Assembly: GCF_042879035.1 (NCBI RefSeq)
Contig: NZ_JBIAOU010000008.1
Location: 62,001-126,000 of the forward strand
From: Rhodococcus_G sp042879035
GTDB taxonomy: Bacteria > Actinomycetota > Actinomycetes > Mycobacteriales > Mycobacteriaceae
Direction of reading: 5' to 3'
DNA length: 64,000 nt
Shown here piece by piece: positions 8,165 through 17,695 of this stretch. The stretch's first letter is position 1; every line of letters starts with the position of its first letter. The position numbers were made by a program, and so were the translations under genes. The notes beneath the pieces are model-generated. The model did no database searches, was not told the origin of the DNA, and worked only from the letters and a program-made list of their open reading frames with translations.

Positions 8165-10273
8165 GTGGCCGACCGAACCTCAGCTCGCGCAGCGCAGGTC
8201 ACGCCCGTCACCGGTCCGGAACAGATCCGCAACGTCGTGCTCGTGGGGGCCAGCGGCGTCGGGAAGACCACGCTGGCCGAATCCCTGGCATTCGCCGCGG
8301 GCGCCGTCGGCAAGGCCGGCCGGGTGTCGGACGGCACGACCGTCTCCGACCACGAGGACATCGAGCACCAGCAGCAGCGGTCCGTGCAACTCTCGGTGCT
8401 GCCGCTCGACTGGAAGGGCGTGCGGATCAACGTCCTCGACCCGCCCGGGCATCCGGATTTCGAGGCCGAGATGCTGACCGCGCTCCGGGCCGCGGATGCC
8501 GGAGTGTTCGTCGTGTCCGCGACCGACCCGGTCAGCGCGGCGACCCGCACCATCTGGCGCGCGGGCGTCGAGTTCGGGGTCCCACGCGCGGTCGTCGTGT
8601 CGAAACTGGATCTCGCGCGCGAAAGTTTCGAGGACATCCTCGAAACCTGCCACGACGCGTTCGGTCTGGGGCCGGACACGTTGCGTCCCATCTACATCCC
8701 GGTGGTCCGCGACGGCGTCCCCGTCGGCACCGTCGATCTGCTCACCGGCCGCCACCACGGCGACGTCCCTGCCGACGTCGACACGTCCGCCGCCCGCGAA
8801 TCGCTGGTGGAGGCGATCTCCGGCCTCGACGACACCCTGATGGAGCGTTACCTCGGCGGTGAGGAACTCGACACCGACGCGCTGTTCGCCGGCCTGCGCC
8901 ACGAAATCACCGACTGCACACTGCATCCCGCGCTCGCCGTCACCGACACCGGTTTCGGCGCGGAGGAACTGCTGGACCTGATAGCCGGGTCGTTCCCCGA
9001 TCCGACGCACCGGGTGGGTCCGGGCCCCGTGTCCGACGCGGACATACCGTTGACCGCTCAGGTCATGCGCATCACCGGCGACCCCTACGTCGGGCGGATC
9101 AACCTGGTGCGGGTGTACACGGGCACCCTGCGGCCGGACACGCACGTGTGGGTGAAGCGGCCGACCGAGTCGGTGAACCGCGGAACCTCGACCGCGTCAC
9201 CGACGCCGGCCGGTGAAACCGTCGAAGACCGGATCACCACGCTGTCGGGACCGTTCGGCGCCACCACCCGGCCGATCCCCGAGGGCGTCGCCGGCGACAT
9301 CGTGTGCATCCCGAAGCTGGCCGGCACCCATGTCGGCGACACGATCACCGACGATCCGTCCACACTGCCGCTGCCCGCATGGCCACGACCGGACGCGCTG
9401 CTGCCGATCGGCGTCGAGGCGCACAGCAAGGCCGACGAGGACAAGCTGTCGCAGGCGCTGACGCGTCTGCTCGTCGAGGATCCCGCTCTGCGGCTGGAGC
9501 AGAACCCGCAAACCCACCAGCTCGTGTTGTGGTGCACCGGCGAAGCGCACGCGGAGGTGACGCTGGACCGGCTGCGGCGCAGGCACGGGGTGCACGTCGA
9601 CACCGTGCCGTACCAGGTGGCGCTGCGGGAGACGTTCGGCACCGGTGCGTCCGGGCACGGCAGGCTGGTGAAGCAGTCCGGTGGCCACGGCCAGTACGCG
9701 ATCTGCGATCTCGAGGTGCAGCCACTGCCGACCGGGGAGGGTTTCGAGTTCGCGGTGAAGGTGGTCGGCGGCGCCGTCCCGAAGAACTTCATCCCGTCCG
9801 TGGAGAAGGGGGTGCGCACCCAGTTGGCGGCAGGTGTCGCCACCGGTCATCCCCTCGTCGACGTGCGGGTCACGCTGGTGGACGGGAAGGCGCACTCGGT
9901 GGATTCCTCGGATGCGGCGTTCCAGACCGCGGCGGCGCTCGCGCTCAAGGACGCCGCGTCGCATTCGGAGATCCGGCTCCTCGAGCCGGTGGCGGCGGTC
10001 CGCGTGACGCTGCCCGACGACTACCTGGGTGCCGTGCTCGGCGACCTGTCGGCGCGGCGCGGCCACGTGCTCGGGACCGAGACCACCGAGCCGGGCACCG
10101 CACTGCTGCGCGCGGAGGTGCCGGAGATCGAACTCGCCCGCTATCCCGTCGACCTGCGTTCGCTCACCCACGGCACCGCCGAGTTCGCGCGCATGCACCT
10201 GCGCTACGAGGTGATGCCCGCCGCGGTCGCCGCGCGCTACACCGGTGACGGCGCCGTCCCCGCCGGCCGCTGA
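8165..10273 (+). CDS. fusA2: Elongation factor G-like protein EF-G2
   Basis: 702-aa translational GTPase of the actinobacterial EF-G2 (FusA2) type. The GTPase domain shows P-loop GASGVGKTT, G3 DPPGHPDF and a G4 SKLD in place of the usual NKxD; domains II-V follow, with the EF-G domain IV/V pattern (GHGRLVKQSGGHGQYA, then a C-terminal domain with PDDYLGAVLGDLSARRG). The start is GTG 8165, five bases after AGGAGG at 8154-8159; an upstream in-frame extension lies inside the previous gene and is rejected. EF-G2 proteins are not essential in mycobacteria and their step in translation is unresolved. The gene is flanked by tmRNA and smpB, which suggests, but does not prove, a link to ribosome rescue. 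The G4 change could lower guanine specificity. Confidence 0.92.
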   Translation: MADRTSARAAQVTPVTGPEQIRNVVLVGASGVGKTTLAESLAFAAGAVGKAGRVSDGTTVSDHEDIEHQQQRSVQLSVLPLDWKGVRINVLDPPGHPDFEAEMLTALRAADAGVFVVSATDPVSAATRTIWRAGVEFGVPRAVVVSKLDLARESFEDILETCHDAFGLGPDTLRPIYIPVVRDGVPVGTVDLLTGRHHGDVPADVDTSAARESLVEAISGLDDTLMERYLGGEELDTDALFAGLRHEITDCTLHPALAVTDTGFGAEELLDLIAGSFPDPTHRVGPGPVSDADIPLTAQVMRITGDPYVGRINLVRVYTGTLRPDTHVWVKRPTESVNRGTSTASPTPAGETVEDRITTLSGPFGATTRPIPEGVAGDIVCIPKLAGTHVGDTITDDPSTLPLPAWPRPDALLPIGVEAHSKADEDKLSQALTRLLVEDPALRLEQNPQTHQLVLWCTGEAHAEVTLDRLRRRHGVHVDTVPYQVALRETFGTGASGHGRLVKQSGGHGQYAICDLEVQPLPTGEGFEFAVKVVGGAVPKNFIPSVEKGVRTQLAAGVATGHPLVDVRVTLVDGKAHSVDSSDAAFQTAAALALKDAASHSEIRLLEPVAAVRVTLPDDYLGAVLGDLSARRGHVLGTETTEPGTALLRAEVPEIELARYPVDLRSLTHGTAEFARMHLRYEVMPAAVAARYTGDGAVPAGR

Positions 10274-10296
10274 CCATCCGGCCCCCGACCCACCGG

Positions 10297-10338
10297 CCCT
10301 GACCCACTGCCCCTGACCCACTGCCCCTGACCCACTGG
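10297..10338. repeat. 14-bp tandem repeat (three copies)
   Basis: Three copies of CCCTGACCCACTGS in tandem (10297-10310, 10311-10324, 10325-10338) with a degenerate half copy before them, just after the fusA2 stop and before a long palindrome. It is non-coding and resembles a small minisatellite. Confidence 0.8.
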
Positions 10339-10356
10339 CCCCCACCCGCCGCGGCT

Positions 10357-10399
10357 GAAGGCGGCCTTCGTTCGGTCTGACCGAACGAAGGCCGCCTTC
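10357..10399. terminator. Long palindrome between convergent fusA2 and transporter genes (probable bidirectional terminator)
   Basis: Perfect inverted repeat with 21-base arms beginning GAAGGCGGCCTTCG, separated by a single base, so the real hairpin has about 19 pairs and a 5-base loop. It stands between convergent genes and can stop transcription from both sides. The arm shares CTGAAGGCGGCCTTCGT with repeats at 16.7-16.9 kb and, with three changed bases, with 42.4 kb. Confidence 0.8.
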
Positions 10400-10420
10400 G
10401 GCCACAGCCAGGGACGCGGG

Positions 10421-11281
10421 TCAGGCGACGGCGATCATCGCGACGGCGGCGACGGCCAGGCCCATCCCCACCTTCTGCAGCCCGCCCACCCGCTCGCCGA
10501 GCACCGTCATCGCCAGTAGGACCGTCGCCGCCGGGTACAGGGAGCCGATCACCGCGACGAGGGAGAGCATGCCGCCGGAGAAGGCGTACATCATCGCCCC
10601 GTTCGCGATCACGTCGAGCACCGAGATCCCGATCGCGAGCCGGACCACCGAGCGGGGCGGGAACCGGAACTGACCCATTCCCGCGGCGGCCACCCACACC
10701 GCCGCGGTCGCCGCCGCACGCGACACCGCCAGCGGCCACAGTCCGGAGTCGTCCCCGATCCGGTCGAGACCGACGAACGACACCGCGAACGCCACCCCGG
10801 CCCCGACCGTCAACCACGCCACCTTCGGGGTGAACCCGACCCGGTGACCGTCGACCGCCTCGCCCGCGGTCTCCGGCGTCTCGCGGCTGACCAGCACGAC
10901 CGCGACGAGAGCCAGAACCACGCCGGCGATGGCGAGCCCGCCGGGCCGTTCCCCGGCCGCGAATCCGACGACCACCGGGATCCCCGCGACGAGGATGGCC
11001 GTCAGCGGCGACACCACGGACATCGGGCCGTCGGCGAGCGCGAGGTAGAACCACCAGATGGCGAAGCCCGACGCGACGCCCGACACCGCACCCCACATCG
11101 TGGTCGACCAGGTCGGGGAACCACCGGCGAGCGGCGCGACGGCGAGCGCGATCACCAGCGACACCGGGTACGAGACGAGTACGACGCGGAGCGCCGCTAC
11201 GCGACGGGACGCGATACCGCCGACGAAGTCGCTCACCCCGTAGGTGACGGCAGCGACCAACGCCAGGAGTACAGCGGTCAG
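10421..11281 (-). CDS. EamA/DMT-family transporter
   Basis: Ten-helix inner-membrane transporter of the drug/metabolite (EamA) superfamily, ~286 aa, probably exporting a small metabolite. Two EamA repeats are evident: the first begins AVTYGVSDFVGG and ends in a GVVLALVAVVLVS helix, the second ends MTVLGERVGGLQKVGMGLAV, a classic DMT C-terminal signature. The start is uncertain. Homology begins at a CTG (11281) overlapping the smpB stop codon; the first ordinary start in frame is TTG 11260. Upstream in-frame codons lie inside smpB. Either way translation is coupled to smpB. Substrate unknown. Confidence 0.85.
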   Translation of the reverse strand: MTAVLLALVAAVTYGVSDFVGGIASRRVAALRVVLVSYPVSLVIALAVAPLAGGSPTWSTTMWGAVSGVASGFAIWWFYLALADGPMSVVSPLTAILVAGIPVVVGFAAGERPGGLAIAGVVLALVAVVLVSRETPETAGEAVDGHRVGFTPKVAWLTVGAGVAFAVSFVGLDRIGDDSGLWPLAVSRAAATAAVWVAAAGMGQFRFPPRSVVRLAIGISVLDVIANGAMMYAFSGGMLSLVAVIGSLYPAATVLLAMTVLGERVGGLQKVGMGLAVAAVAMIAVA

Positions 11282-11754
11282 CGGCTCATACCTTTGACGC
11301 GACGGCCCAGCTCCCGCGTGACCTCGCGTTCGGCGGTGCGCCGGGCGATGTCCTGACGCTTGTCGTAGTCCTGCTTGCCCTTCGCGAGGGCGAGTTCGAC
11401 CTTGACCTTGCCGTCGCTGAAGTACATCGACAGCGGTACCAGGGTCTGGTTTCCCTCCCGCGACTTGCCGACGAGGTTGTCGATCTCGCGCCGATGCAGC
11501 AACAGCTTGCGGGTGCGCCGCGGCGAGTGGTTGGTCCAGCTGCCGTGCCCGTACTCGGGGATGTGCAGGCCGCGGAGCCACACCTCGCCCGAGTCGACGG
11601 TGGCGAACGCGTCGACCAGCGACGCCTTGCCCTCCCGCAGGCTCTTCACCTCGGTACCGACGAGCGCGATACCGGCCTCGAACGTGTCGAGGATGGTGTA
11701 GTTGTGCCGCGCCTTGCGGTTCGTTGCGATGACCTTCCGGCCCTTTTCCTTCAC
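11278..11754 (-). CDS. smpB: SsrA-binding protein SmpB
   Basis: 158-aa OB-fold protein that binds tmRNA and brings it to stalled ribosomes. Diagnostic segments are NRKARHNYTI, GTEVKSLREGKASL, WLRGLHIPEYGHGSW and the basic C-terminal tail KRQDIARRTAEREV, which enters the decoding centre. The start is GTG 11754 with AAGGGG upstream; longer frames add 11 non-conserved residues. It overlaps the downstream transporter frame and lies about 90 bases from ftsX on the same strand, so a ftsE-ftsX-smpB transcript is likely, as in mycobacteria. Confidence 0.96.
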   Translation of the reverse strand: MKEKGRKVIATNRKARHNYTILDTFEAGIALVGTEVKSLREGKASLVDAFATVDSGEVWLRGLHIPEYGHGSWTNHSPRRTRKLLLHRREIDNLVGKSREGNQTLVPLSMYFSDGKVKVELALAKGKQDYDKRQDIARRTAEREVTRELGRRVKGMSR

Positions 11755-11846
11755 GTCCGGGCCCCTTCGGTCCACTGCGGTGAGCATGTGATCAGCGGGT
11801 GAGTCGGTTTCACCACGACCCTAGGATAGTTCGATCGGACAACCGG

Positions 11847-12752
11847 TTATTCCCGCACGTACAGCCGCAGCGTCACGTACGCGGTGACGGCAGCCATGCC
11901 GACACCCACGAGGATGAGGATCGGCGACACCAGGAGGATGTCGCTGTTGGAGATCCGGGCGACGATGTTGGCGTCGTAGACGTCGGTGAGGACGTCGTCG
12001 AGGAACAGGTTCTTCGCGGTGAACAGGGACACGATCGCGAGCACCGCACCGATCAGGGCGGCCGCGACCGCCTCGAGCAGGAACGGCAACTGCGTGTACC
12101 AGCGGGTCGCGCCGACCAGCCGCATGATCCCGACCTCGGTGCGACGGGTGAACGCGGCGATCTGAACCATGTTCGCGATCAGCAGGACCGAGGCGATCGC
12201 CTGCACGATCGCGATCGCGAACGCGGCGTTGCGGATGCCGCCGAGCACGCTGAAGAGCCGCTCGACGAGGTCCCGCTGGTTCAGCACGCTGTCGACTCCG
12301 GGGCGGGTCGCGAACGAGTCCTCGATGACCCCGAACCGGTCGGGGTCGTCGAGCCGGACCTTGAACGACGCGGGCAGCGCCTCGGGGCTCACCATCGACG
12401 CGAGCTCCGGCTGGTCCGCGAACACCCGCTCCTTCGCGTCGGCCACGGCGTCCTCACGGTTGAGGTACTGCACCGACACGACCGCGTCGGTGTTCTCCAG
12501 GTCGGACCGCAGGCCACGGCAGATGTCCTGGACGCAGTCGGGATCGGAGCTGGAGACGTCGTCGGTGAGGAAGATCTGCACCTCGACGCGGTCGAGGAAG
12601 ATCTGCTGCGTCTTGCCCGCCATCTGCACGACGAGCAGGCCGCCGCCGAACAGGGCGAGCGAGATCGCGGTGGTCAGGATCATTGCGATCGTCATGGTGA
12701 TGTTGCGGCGCAGGCCGGTGAAGACCTCGCCGAGAATGAAGCTGGCACGCAT
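11847..12752 (-). CDS. ftsX: Cell-division ABC transporter permease FtsX
   Basis: 301-aa membrane protein with one N-terminal helix (residues ~20-43), an extracellular domain of ~125 residues that in mycobacteria engages RipC-type peptidoglycan hydrolases, and three C-terminal helices. The N-terminal RASFILGEVFTGLRRNITM and C-terminal membrane block RTEVGIMRLVGATRWY are standard for FtsX. It pairs with FtsE, encoded 51 bases upstream, to couple ATP hydrolysis to septal cell-wall cleavage. Two cysteines in the external loop (PDCVQDICRG) may form a disulfide. Confidence 0.96.
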   Translation of the reverse strand: MRASFILGEVFTGLRRNITMTIAMILTTAISLALFGGGLLVVQMAGKTQQIFLDRVEVQIFLTDDVSSSDPDCVQDICRGLRSDLENTDAVVSVQYLNREDAVADAKERVFADQPELASMVSPEALPASFKVRLDDPDRFGVIEDSFATRPGVDSVLNQRDLVERLFSVLGGIRNAAFAIAIVQAIASVLLIANMVQIAAFTRRTEVGIMRLVGATRWYTQLPFLLEAVAAALIGAVLAIVSLFTAKNLFLDDVLTDVYDANIVARISNSDILLVSPILILVGVGMAAVTAYVTLRLYVRE

Positions 12753-12803
12753 CGGAAGTGGTCGTCCTTCGGTCGTGTGTCGTGGGGGGCGGGCGGGCGG
12801 CGG

Positions 12804-13493
<690 letters not shown>

Positions 13494-13581
13494 GAGGAGC
13501 CAGTCTAGACACGACCCGCGATCGGCCACCCGAGGACGACGAGCGTGCAGGTCCGGCGGCCGGAGGGGCAGCGCGGCGACG

Positions 13582-14055
13582 TCAGGGTGTCGTCGCGGCC
13601 GGTGCGGAGGTGGCCGGAGCGACCGGGCTCGTGGTCTCGACCGCGACCCCGGGCGGGAGTTCGACGCCGCTGGGCACCGCGCCCGGCGGCAGCACGATCA
13701 GCGGCGAGGTGGTCGGTGTCTGCGCCGTCCCGGCGGTACCACCGGGTGCGGTCGTCGACGAGGCCGGTGCCGGTGTGGTGGTCGTGGTCGGTGGCACGGT
13801 GGTGGCCGGCTCGGACCGGGGCACCGGCACCTGCGTCGTCTGCACAGGGATCACGACGGTCTGTTGCGGCTCGTCCACCTCCTCCACGTTCATGAAGTAG
13901 CCGCGCAGCAGTGCGGTGGCGACGAAGGCGACCACGAGGACCACCGTCGAGGTGCGGAGCCGGCCGAGGTGCCGCGGCCAGTGCCACGCGCGGACAGGCT
14001 TCGGGTCGTTCTCCGAGGCCGGGGGGTCGGAGCGTGTGCCCTCCGGGCGGGTCAT
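13582..14055 (-). CDS. Proline/threonine-rich single-pass membrane protein
   Basis: 157 aa with a charged N-terminus, one membrane helix (STVVLVVAFVATALLRG, residues ~36-52) and a low-complexity external region rich in Pro, Thr, Ala and Val. It corresponds by position to the proline-rich membrane protein between the MscS-like gene and ftsE in M. tuberculosis. Its ATG at 14055 overlaps the stop of the MscS gene by 4 bases. No catalytic motif is present; the extended tail could span the periplasm or contact the wall. Function unknown; its place next to ftsEX and a mechanosensitive channel suggests an envelope role. Confidence 0.8.
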   Translation of the reverse strand: MTRPEGTRSDPPASENDPKPVRAWHWPRHLGRLRTSTVVLVVAFVATALLRGYFMNVEEVDEPQQTVVIPVQTTQVPVPRSEPATTVPPTTTTTPAPASSTTAPGGTAGTAQTPTTSPLIVLPPGAVPSGVELPPGVAVETTSPVAPATSAPAATTP

Positions 14056-14963
14056 GTCGCGTCTCCGTGGTCGACGGACAGGTCGGGGCCGATGAGGATG
14101 CCGTCCCGGCGCAGCGCGGCCGCGACCCGGATCCGGAGCGCGCGCCCGACCTCGAACTGCTTGCCCGGGAGGGTGCGGGCCACCATGCGGATGTTGACGG
14201 TGTCGAGTTCGATGGATTCGACACCCATCACGGTCGGGACGTCGAGGAGCAGCGGTTCGAGGTCGAGGTCGGCGAACGCGTCCTTGCCCACGGTGCGCAG
14301 CACGTCGTTGACGTGGTTGAGGTCGGCGGACGCGGGGACCGGCACGTCGACGACGGCGCGGGCCCAGTCCTTGGACAGGTTGACGGCCTTGACGATCTGC
14401 CCGTTGGGCACGGTGATCACCTCGCCGTCCGACGACCGCAGGCGCGTCACGCGCAGCGTCACGTCCTCGACGGTGCCGTAGGCGTCGTCGCCGGACCCGG
14501 TGATCGCGATCTTGACCACGTCACCGAAGCCGTACTGCTTCTCGGCGATGATGAAGAACCCGGCGAGGATGTCCTGCACGACCCGCTGGGCGCCGAAGCC
14601 GAGCGCGGCGCCGAGCACCGTCGCGGGCGCGACGAGGCTCCCGACGGAGAACCCGAGCCGCTGCAGTACCTCGATCGAGACCAGGGTGTACACGATCGTG
14701 ACGAGCACCCAGGTGATCACCTGGGCGAGCGCGTGCCGGTGCTTGGTCGCCTCGGACCGGACCAGGGCGTCGCCCTGGCTGTAGTTCAGGTCGATGCGAT
14801 CGGTGACGCGGTTGCCCGCCCACGACAGGAACCGACCGACGAGCAGGCCGCCGAGGACGTACAGAACGATCTCGAGGCCACTCGACTTCAGCCAGTTACC
14901 GAAGTTGGTGGTCTCCGGAAGCCACTCGAGCGCCAGGGCACCGGACACGACGGGGCCGGTCAA
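14052..14963 (-). CDS. MscS-family mechanosensitive channel
   Basis: 303-aa small-conductance mechanosensitive channel that releases solutes on hypo-osmotic shock. N-terminal helices (~25-45, ~75-100) precede the pore helix and beta domain marked by GAALGFGAQRVVQDILAGF, the MscS TM3 glycine/alanine pattern, then VEDVTLRVTRLRSSDGEVITVPNG, the classical MscS beta-domain motif. The start is TTG 14963 directly abutting the prfB stop (TAG), so translation is probably coupled; a GTG five codons in is the alternative. It overlaps the next gene by 4 bases. Confidence 0.9.
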   Translation of the reverse strand: MTGPVVSGALALEWLPETTNFGNWLKSSGLEIVLYVLGGLLVGRFLSWAGNRVTDRIDLNYSQGDALVRSEATKHRHALAQVITWVLVTIVYTLVSIEVLQRLGFSVGSLVAPATVLGAALGFGAQRVVQDILAGFFIIAEKQYGFGDVVKIAITGSGDDAYGTVEDVTLRVTRLRSSDGEVITVPNGQIVKAVNLSKDWARAVVDVPVPASADLNHVNDVLRTVGKDAFADLDLEPLLLDVPTVMGVESIELDTVNIRMVARTLPGKQFEVGRALRIRVAAALRRDGILIGPDLSVDHGDAT

Positions 14964-16067
14964 CTAGTCCTGCTCTCCCCGCATGCGCCACCGGATACCG
15001 GACTCGATGAACCCGTCGATGTCGCCGTCGAGGACGGCGGACGGGTTGTTGACCTCGTACTCGGTGCGCAGGTCCTTGACCATCTGGTACGGGTGCAGGA
15101 CGTAGGACCGCATCTGGTTGCCCCACGAGCTGCCGCCGTCGCCCTTGAGCGCATCCATCTCGGCGCGCTCCTCCTGACGCTTGCGTTCGAGGAGCTTGGC
15201 CTGCAGGACCCGCATCGCGGACACCTTGTTCTGCAGCTGCGACTTCTCGTTCTGACAGGTGACGACGATGCCGGTCGGGATGTGCGTCAGGCGCACCGCG
15301 GAGTCGGTGGTGTTGACGGACTGTCCACCCGGACCCGACGAGCGGTACACGTCGACGCGGACGTCGTTCTCGTCGATGTCGATGTGGTCGGTGGTCTCCA
15401 CGACGGGCAGCACCTCGACCTCGGCGAACGACGTCTGGCGACGGCCCTGGTTGTCGAAGGGGCTGATCCGGACCAGTCGGTGGGTGCCCATCTCGATCGA
15501 CAGGGTGCCGTAGGAGTACGGCGCCTTGACCGCGAAGGTCGCGGACTTGATGCCGGCCTCCTCGGCGTAGGAGGTGTCGTAGACCTCGACGCCGTAGCCG
15601 TGCTTCTCGGCCCACCGGATGTACATGCGCATCAGCATCTCGGCCCAGTCCGCGGCGTCGACGCCGCCGGCGCCGGCGCGGATGTTGACCAGGGCGTCGC
15701 GCTCGTCGTACTCGCCGGAGAGCATCGTCTTGACTTCCATCGCGGCGATGTCCTCGCGCAGCTTCGCGCGTTCGGAGTCGGCGTCGGCGACCGCGTCGGC
15801 GCCCTCCTCCTCGGCGAGCTCGTAGAGCACTTCCATGTCGTCGAGCCGCGACCGCAGCTCCTCGACGCGGCGCAGCTCGGCCTGGGCGTGCGAGAGCTGG
15901 CTGGTGACCTGCTGGGCGTGTTCCTGGTTGTTCCACAGGTCCGGGTCGGCCGCCTGGTGTTCGAGCTCGTCGATGCGGCGGCGCAACTCCTCGACGTCGA
16001 GCACCGTCTCGACGGTGGTCAGGGTGGTGTCGAGTTCGGCGAGGTCTGTGGAAACGTCGGGATGCAC
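14964..16067 (-). CDS. prfB: Peptide chain release factor 2
   Basis: 367-aa RF2, which ends translation at UGA and UAA. It has the stop-codon-recognition SPF motif (RISPFDNQGRR) and the peptidyl-hydrolysis GGQ motif in SSGPGGQSVNTTDSAVR. The start GTG 16067 gives HPDVSTDLAELDTTLTTVE, aligned with mycobacterial RF2. Unlike E. coli prfB there is no internal in-frame UGA and no programmed frameshift, as is usual in Actinobacteria. It leads the minus-strand run that includes mscS, ftsE, ftsX and smpB. Confidence 0.96.
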   Translation of the reverse strand: MHPDVSTDLAELDTTLTTVETVLDVEELRRRIDELEHQAADPDLWNNQEHAQQVTSQLSHAQAELRRVEELRSRLDDMEVLYELAEEEGADAVADADSERAKLREDIAAMEVKTMLSGEYDERDALVNIRAGAGGVDAADWAEMLMRMYIRWAEKHGYGVEVYDTSYAEEAGIKSATFAVKAPYSYGTLSIEMGTHRLVRISPFDNQGRRQTSFAEVEVLPVVETTDHIDIDENDVRVDVYRSSGPGGQSVNTTDSAVRLTHIPTGIVVTCQNEKSQLQNKVSAMRVLQAKLLERKRQEERAEMDALKGDGGSSWGNQMRSYVLHPYQMVKDLRTEYEVNNPSAVLDGDIDGFIESGIRWRMRGEQD

Positions 16068-16210
16068 GAGAATCAAGGCTACCGGGTCGTGGCGACAATG
16101 CCGCCGCCCGCCGCCGCTCGTTGCCGTCGGCGTGCGTGGAACCCTTGCGCGGACCGTGACCCCGGCGTTCGATGCACGGACCATTCCCGTCCACGACGAA
16201 CGGAGCCACG

Positions 16211-16702
16211 ATGACCGTCACCGACGAATACCTGAAGAACAACGCCGAGTACGCCCATACCTTCACCGGCCCGCTGCCGCTGCCGCCGAGCCGCCACGTC
16301 GCGGTCCTCGCCTGCATGGACGCCCGCCTCGACGTGTACCGGATCCTCGGGTTGAAGGAGGGTGAGGCGCACGTGATCCGCAACGCGGGCGGCGTCGTCA
16401 CCGACGACGAGATCCGATCCCTGGCGATCAGCCAGCGTCTGCTCGGAACCACCGAGATCATCCTGATCCACCACACCGACTGCGGGATGCTCACGTTCAC
16501 CGACGACGACTTCAAGCGGTCCATCCAGGACGAGGTCGGGATCAAGCCGGCGTGGTCGGCGGAGGCGTTCACCGACCTCGACGAGGACGTGCGCCAGTCG
16601 CTGCGCCGGATCGAGGCGAATTCGTTCGTGTCGAAGACGACGTCGCTGCGCGGATTCGTCTTCGACGTCGCGACCGGCCTGCTGCGCGAGGTCGACGCCT
16701 GA
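16211..16702 (+). CDS. canA: Beta-carbonic anhydrase (CanA type)
   Basis: 163-aa cytosolic beta-carbonic anhydrase that interconverts CO2 and bicarbonate. Zinc ligands and catalytic dyad are visible in ACMDARLD (Cys, Asp-Arg), VIRNAGG and HHTDCGM (His, Cys). Length and sequence match the mycobacterial Rv1284-type enzyme closely, including TFTDDDFK and SLRGFVFDVATG. The start is ATG 16211 with GGAG at 16202-16205. It is monocistronic and followed by a duplicated palindrome that probably serves as terminator. Confidence 0.93.
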   Translation: MTVTDEYLKNNAEYAHTFTGPLPLPPSRHVAVLACMDARLDVYRILGLKEGEAHVIRNAGGVVTDDEIRSLAISQRLLGTTEIILIHHTDCGMLTFTDDDFKRSIQDEVGIKPAWSAEAFTDLDEDVRQSLRRIEANSFVSKTTSLRGFVFDVATGLLREVDA

Positions 16703-16706
16703 CGAG

Positions 16707-16861
16707 CCCCCGCCGGCTCGGTTGAAGGCGGCCTTCGTCTCGTCGAACGAACACAAGGAGACCTTCAGCCGGAACGAACCGGCAGCCGCACAGACCCCCG
16801 CCGGTTCGGCTGAAGGCGGCCTTCGTCTCGTCGAACGAACGCAAGGGGACCTTCAGCCGGG
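16707..16861. repeat. Duplicated intergenic palindrome unit
   Basis: Two copies of a ~67-bp unit beginning CCCCCGCCGG at 16707 and 16795 (period 88), nearly identical apart from a few substitutions. Each unit is an imperfect hairpin: GGYTGAAGGCGGCCTTCGT on the left and AAGGRGACCTTCAGCC on the right around a ~20-base loop containing GTCGAACGAA. The arm is shared with palindromes at 10.36 kb and 42.39 kb. Position after canA and before hisN suggests transcription termination. Confidence 0.85.
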
Positions 16862-16899
16862 AGGGGCGGTGTCGAGGGCCGGCGGTAGCGTGTGAGCCC

Positions 16900-17682
16900 G
16901 TGACCGACTACTCCGCAGACCTGCACCTGGCCCTTCGACTTGCGGACGCCGCGGACGCCATCACCCGGGACCGCTTCGGCGCCCTGGACCTGCGGGTCGA
17001 CGACAAGCCGGACCTGACGCCGGTGTCCGACGCGGATCTGGCGGTGGAGCGGGAGGTGCGGGCGATCCTGACGGACCAGCGTCCAGCCGACGCGGTGCTC
17101 GGCGAGGAGTTCGGCGGTGAGGCCCGGTTCGAGGGCAGGCAGTGGGTGGTCGACCCGATCGACGGCACCAAGAACTTCGTGCGCGGTGTGCCGGTGTGGT
17201 CGACGCTGATCGCGCTCCTGCGCGGCGGCGTCCCGGTGGTCGGCGTGGTGAGCGCTCCCGCCCTGTCGCGGCGGTGGTGGGCCTCCGCCGGTGCCGGTGC
17301 GTTCACCTCCGTCGGTGGCGAGGAGCCGAGGCGTATCGCGGTCTCCGGCGTGGATCGGCTGGGGTCGGCGAGCCTGAGCTTCTCGAGCCTGTCCGGCTGG
17401 CGGGACCTCGGCATCCGGGACCGGTTCGTCGACCTGACCGACGCGGTGTGGCGGGTGCGCGGCTACGGCGACTTCTTCTCCTACTGCCTGCTGGCCGAGG
17501 GCGCGCTCGAGATCGCCGCCGAACCGGAGGTCTCGCTGTGGGATCTCGCGCCGTTGGACCTGCTGGTCCGGGAGGCCGGCGGCCGGTTCACCGCTCTCGA
17601 CGGGACGCCGGGCCCGCACGGCGGAAACGCGGTCGCCAGCAACGGACTGCTGCACGACGAGGTTCTCCGCCGGCTGTCCTGA
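16900..17682 (+). CDS. hisN: Histidinol-phosphatase (inositol-monophosphatase type)
   Basis: 260-aa Mg-dependent phosphatase of the IMPase fold, the actinobacterial HisN that removes phosphate from histidinol phosphate in histidine synthesis. Metal-site motifs are LGEEFG, WVVDPIDGTKNFVRG and WDLAPLDLLVREAGG. The start GTG 16900 gives TDYSADLHLALRLAD, the family N-terminus. Family members can also be inositol-phosphate phosphatases, but overall length and nearby fadE24/fadE23 (as around M. tuberculosis Rv3137-Rv3140) favour HisN. It converges with the DUF4153 gene 13 bases away. Confidence 0.88.
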   Translation: MTDYSADLHLALRLADAADAITRDRFGALDLRVDDKPDLTPVSDADLAVEREVRAILTDQRPADAVLGEEFGGEARFEGRQWVVDPIDGTKNFVRGVPVWSTLIALLRGGVPVVGVVSAPALSRRWWASAGAGAFTSVGGEEPRRIAVSGVDRLGSASLSFSSLSGWRDLGIRDRFVDLTDAVWRVRGYGDFFSYCLLAEGALEIAAEPEVSLWDLAPLDLLVREAGGRFTALDGTPGPHGGNAVASNGLLHDEVLRRLS

Positions 17683-17695
17683 CCGAGCCGTGCGC

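Noticed and set aside
14964..16067. Programmed +1 frameshift in prfB
   Set aside because: The frame is continuous with no internal UGA, so no frameshift is needed.
13911..16214. 767-codon plus-strand frame over MscS and prfB
   Set aside because: Shadow of two well-identified minus-strand genes.
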